Shown: one piece after another, positions 5,754 through 8,321 of the stretch
Position numbering within the stretch: position 1 is the first letter of the stretch
How the letters are laid out: each line of letters begins with the position of its first letter
Assembly: GCA_017479035.1 (NCBI GenBank)
Contig: JAFVCR010000158.1
Coordinates: 1 to 8,321 of the forward strand
Direction of reading: 5' to 3'
Length of the DNA: 8,321 bases
DNA from: Kiritimatiellia bacterium
Lineage (GTDB): Bacteria; Verrucomicrobiota; Kiritimatiellia; RFP12; UBA1067
Program-made: the position numbers and the translations under genes
The notes under the pieces: model-generated
Database searches by the model: none
The model's input: only the letters and a program-made list of their open reading frames with translations
What the model was told of the DNA's origin: nothing

Positions 5754-8201
5754 TCACACTGCGCCCAGCGCCCGCGCGATTTCCATTATTTCATTATCGC
5801 CCGCAAGATTGTTCGGCCTCTGCGCCGCCTGCACCGTCAAATTCGCATTCGCCGCCAGCGCGTCCAGCCTTCTCAAGAACGGTCCCACAAGCATCCTTGC
5901 CGCTCCCAACGTCGTGTATTCTCCCGCCCCAAGTGCCTGCCTCTCCACCGCGCCCGTCATGAACGTATTTACAAGTGCCATCCGCAAAAACGTGCGCGAG
6001 AACTGCTGCTGGTGCGTTGCAAAATCATTCTGCACCATATCCGCAAGCGCACCCGTGTCCGCACATGCCACCGCCTCCAGGAAAATCCTCAGCGTCCCTT
6101 CTTCCACAAACTCCGCCACCAAAGCGTCTTGTGCCAGCGCATCGTTCCTCGCCGCCGTCCACCTCTGTATCTGCCTTGCCACGAAATCCCTTATGTCACT
6201 CCTCTGCTTCTGCCCTGGCATGGCCGGCACCATCTCGAAATACGCATCGTCCGAATCGAACAGCCTCTTCACAAATGTGGCCACCCTGTCCGCTTCCCCT
6301 CTCTCCACCGCCGCATTTATCTTATTTTCCACCCCCGTCACCACACTCCTCACTCGCGCCACCGCATCCATCGCCGCAGCGTCCGGCAGCACGTGTGCAA
6401 GTATATTCCTGAGCCTCATTCCGCACTCGCGCTCGATCTCGTCATACTTCGCAAGCCGCCTCGTCTTGTCCGTCTCGACCTTCAAACGCCCGAACATGTA
6501 GTCCGTGCCAAGCCCGTCCTCAAACAACTTATTCAGTGCCTCTCTTCCCCTCCCATGCAAAAATGCCGCGCTGAAATCAGCATCCCTCTCGAATATCCCC
6601 GCCACCCCGTCATAACCGTTGCACTGCGCATATTGGTTCGCCGTGAAGAAACACTCCACGTCTCTCTTCCCCGCAAGCCCTATCTCCTCCGCCTTTTGCA
6701 CATACGGCGCGAACCCTCCGCCTGTTGCCGCAGCCCCCGCAGTCGTCGCCACGCGCCCGAACAGCGAACAGTTCAAATACAGCTTGAGCGGCAGCACCCC
6801 GTCGAGATTCTCCGCCCCGTATGGCCTCAACCACGCTTTCAACCCCTCCGCAATCGCAGCCGGTCTCGCCACTCCTCCCGCTCGCGCAAGATCCACAAAC
6901 ACCGCAAACGCATCTATGTTGCACTTCTTCGCTTGCGCATGTATTATCGAGAGCGTCTTGCCCGTCTTATACATCTTCGTCAGCAATTCCAGTTGGTTGG
7001 CCTCCCCCAAATCTATCAGATTCGTCGCCCCCGCCTGCAGCCCCGTCGCGCGATTCGTCACGCCGGGCATGTCAAGCAAATCATGCTTCTCGAGAAAATC
7101 GAAGAACGCCCTCGTCCCCTCCGCCGTAGTGCGCCGCAACGGTATGCGCATCTCGCTCGTCAACGCCTGCAATGTCCCTATGCCGTTCAGCAGGTTATCG
7201 ATCGTGTCCCACGAACCTTCTTCCGGCTTGCCGCAACTCAATACAATCCCGCGCGATGCTACTGCGTCCAATCGCAAACCGCGCATTGCGTCCACACGCC
7301 GCCTCGGATTTGGCTCGGTCGTATCCTTGTGCACGTTCAAAAATTCCAACGCCCCAATGTCCTCCAATATCGCCGCCGCTTCCATCGTTGCCCATATCCG
7401 CGCCGGAATGTTATGTTGCCGGATTAACTCCATCCACCGCGTCCTCTCCCTCAAAAGCAATTCAAACAACTTCGTCAGCTCGCTCTCGCCATCCCACAAT
7501 AGCCTGTATCCCAATTCCTTCGCCTTGTCTATGCTTTCCGTGCACGCGCTGCTCAATATCTTCCCCCTCAGCTGCCCGTCGCGAAACTCCCTGTAGCGCG
7601 GATTCTCCTGCGCCATCGCTTCGCACACGTCACACACGTCTCGTAAAAATTCATACGCCCCCCTCTCCGCCATCGCCGCCGGCTCTCTCGTCGCATCCCG
7701 CACCTCGTTCAACTGCCACGGATTTTGCGACTCTATACACTCAAGCCTGTACCCCACCGCTATCGCATGCATTATCTGCGCATCGTCCGCCAGCGTCAAC
7801 TCCACCGGCGCCCTCTTCCACTCGTCGTCCCCCTCTTCCTCCGGCAGATAAAACCGCGTCACCAACCCCGACGCATCCATCCCCCCGTTGAACGGATTGA
7901 ACACCACATCGTATCCATCCGCCTCCCCCGCCCTTCCCGTCGAAAATCTCACCCTCCCGCTCCACCCCAAAGCAAGATTTTCATTCCTCCCGTCTCCATC
8001 TATATAATGCGCCAATAACGACGACTTCCCCGACTGCGACGGCCCCCAGAACGCCACGCACGCCTTCCCATCTTTCCCCTTTTCAATCGCCCTTTTCCTC
8101 TCTGCCGCCTGCATTATCCCGTCCAGCTCCGCCGCCGTCAACGTCCACTCCTGCGGCCTCTTCTGCGCATGCTGCCAATACCAATCAACCACTCTTTCCA
8201 T
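5754..8201 (-). CDS. SrfC-like P-loop NTPase (putative virulence-factor family)
   Basis: 815 residues, probably cytoplasmic; no signal peptide or membrane segment was noticed. A Walker A/G1 motif GPSQSGKS is at residues 53-60. ASGLVTRF follows at about 110-117, and a G3-like LLDMPGVTNRATG at 375-387 lies in the usual DxxG form. The first two motifs, the DMPG and a later TGKTLSIIHAQ-like stretch (about 413-423) are the pattern I associate with the SrfC family, and the next gene is SrfB-like, which supports the call. No clear N/TKxD guanine-specificity motif was found, so GTP versus ATP is open. The roughly 320 residues between G1 and G3, and the C-terminal 400, look mostly helical. First gene of the operon, 19 nt before the SrfB-like gene. 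The biochemical role of this family is not established. Family assignment is by motif memory and neighbourhood, not by a search. Confidence 0.72.
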   Translation of the reverse strand: MERVVDWYWQHAQKRPQEWTLTAAELDGIMQAAERKRAIEKGKDGKACVAFWGPSQSGKSSLLAHYIDGDGRNENLALGWSGRVRFSTGRAGEADGYDVVFNPFNGGMDASGLVTRFYLPEEEGDDEWKRAPVELTLADDAQIMHAIAVGYRLECIESQNPWQLNEVRDATREPAAMAERGAYEFLRDVCDVCEAMAQENPRYREFRDGQLRGKILSSACTESIDKAKELGYRLLWDGESELTKLFELLLRERTRWMELIRQHNIPARIWATMEAAAILEDIGALEFLNVHKDTTEPNPRRRVDAMRGLRLDAVASRGIVLSCGKPEEGSWDTIDNLLNGIGTLQALTSEMRIPLRRTTAEGTRAFFDFLEKHDLLDMPGVTNRATGLQAGATNLIDLGEANQLELLTKMYKTGKTLSIIHAQAKKCNIDAFAVFVDLARAGGVARPAAIAEGLKAWLRPYGAENLDGVLPLKLYLNCSLFGRVATTAGAAATGGGFAPYVQKAEEIGLAGKRDVECFFTANQYAQCNGYDGVAGIFERDADFSAAFLHGRGREALNKLFEDGLGTDYMFGRLKVETDKTRRLAKYDEIERECGMRLRNILAHVLPDAAAMDAVARVRSVVTGVENKINAAVERGEADRVATFVKRLFDSDDAYFEMVPAMPGQKQRSDIRDFVARQIQRWTAARNDALAQDALVAEFVEEGTLRIFLEAVACADTGALADMVQNDFATHQQQFSRTFLRMALVNTFMTGAVERQALGAGEYTTLGAARMLVGPFLRRLDALAANANLTVQAAQRPNNLAGDNEIMEIARALGAV

Positions 8202-8203
8202 TT

Positions 8204-8215
8204 CCACCTCCTCCT
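8204..8215 (-). promoter_or_regulatory. Ribosome binding site setting the SrfC-like start
   Basis: The minus strand reads AGGAGGAGGTGG directly before an ATG at 8201, with either AGGAGG register 4-8 nt from the start codon. This decides the start. The longer reading frame from an ATG at 8255 would run through the leader hairpin and has no comparable site. Confidence 0.85.
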
Positions 8216-8219
8216 GCGT

Positions 8220-8261
8220 AAACAATAAAAACCCGCACCCCGCCGCTTCCGGCAAGGTGCG
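8220..8261 (-). terminator. Rho-independent terminator-like hairpin in the leader
   Basis: Read on the minus strand, a 6-bp outer stem (CGCACC with GGTGCG, 8256-8261 and 8234-8239) and a 4-bp inner stem (GCCG with CGGC, 8250-8253 and 8242-8245) close on a GAAG tetraloop. The stems are separated by a 2x2 internal loop. A U-rich tract, TTTTTATTGTTT, follows at about 8220-8231. The tract ends about 5 nt before the Shine-Dalgarno of the next gene, so no promoter fits between them. It may be the terminator of an upstream gene that is read through, or a leader attenuator. The plus strand lacks a U-tract, so it is not bidirectional. Confidence 0.6.
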
Positions 8262-8321
8262 CTCTCCTACCCCTCAAACCCCACTATTATTCTATAATTG
8301 CAAATTATTCGGGGGGGGGGC

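Larger units (their letters stand above)
8202..8321 (-). promoter_or_regulatory. Operon leader / upstream non-coding region
   Basis: This 120-nt stretch precedes the first gene of the minus-strand operon. It contains, in transcription order, a C10 run (G10 on the plus strand) at the window edge, an AT-rich island at about 8285-8310, a purine-rich stretch, a hairpin with a U-tract, and the ribosome binding site of the SrfC-like gene. I could not find a convincing minus-strand -35/-10 pair. TAGAAT at 8289-8294 could act as a -10, but its -35 position would fall in the homopolymer. The promoter may lie in the AT island or beyond the window edge. Confidence 0.5.

Noticed and set aside
3176..7596. 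Long plus-strand open frames at 3176-4396, 4496-5962, 6012-7427 and 6619-7596
   Set aside because: All lie opposite the SrfB-like and SrfC-like genes, whose conserved motifs prove the minus frame. The plus translations are low-complexity and basic.
8202..8255. Upstream ATG at 8255 as start of the SrfC-like gene
   Set aside because: It would begin within the terminator-like hairpin, has no good ribosome binding site, and adds 18 residues before an ATG with AGGAGGAGGTGG.
8293..8298. Perfect TATAAT on the plus strand as a divergent promoter
   Set aside because: No -35-like sequence lies 16-18 bp upstream, and no plus-strand gene begins before the window ends. It is likely chance in an AT-rich island.

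Overview
The window is a dense bacterial operon read entirely from the minus strand, from about 8200 down past position 1. It holds five complete genes and the start of a sixth. Gene junctions are 25 nt or less, one is a 4-nt ATGA overlap and two are 1-nt gaps, which is typical of co-transcribed, translationally coupled genes. Strong Shine-Dalgarno sequences (AGGAGG or GGAGGAG types) and signal peptides of ordinary bacterial form point to a bacterium with fairly GC-rich coding DNA. No rRNA, tRNA or housekeeping marker is present, so no phylum can be named. The left edge falls inside a recent gene duplicate and the right edge is a G10 homopolymer, so this may be a short metagenomic contig.

Layout in order of transcription. 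(1) 8202-8321: a leader with a hairpin and U-tract just in front of the first ribosome binding site. (2) 5754-8201: an 815-residue P-loop NTPase resembling SrfC, with a Walker A motif and a DMPG motif about 320 residues apart. (3) 2984-5734: a 916-residue protein with the Hsp70/actin ATPase motifs, resembling SrfB. (4) 1864-2958: a 364-residue coiled-coil protein whose last 50 residues resemble the C-terminal beta domain of GrpE, the nucleotide-exchange factor of Hsp70; by position it could also stand in for SrfA. (5) 884-1867: a 327-residue protein with one membrane segment and a cysteine-rich tail of repeated zinc-ribbon-like units. (6) 133-882: a 249-residue exported coiled-coil protein ending in a zinc ribbon. 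(7) 1-131: the start of a near-identical tandem copy of gene 6, cut by the window edge.

How the parts may work together is inference. An Hsp70-like ATPase (SrfB-like) with its own GrpE-like exchange factor and a GTPase-like partner (SrfC-like) could form a nucleotide-driven machine in the cytoplasm, linked to the membrane by the zinc-ribbon membrane protein and to the cell envelope by the exported coiled-coil proteins. In Salmonella the SrfABC genes were described as SsrB-regulated putative virulence factors, and their biochemical role is poorly defined. The wider gene set here, with zinc-ribbon membrane and exported proteins, appears not to be described and is the main point of interest.
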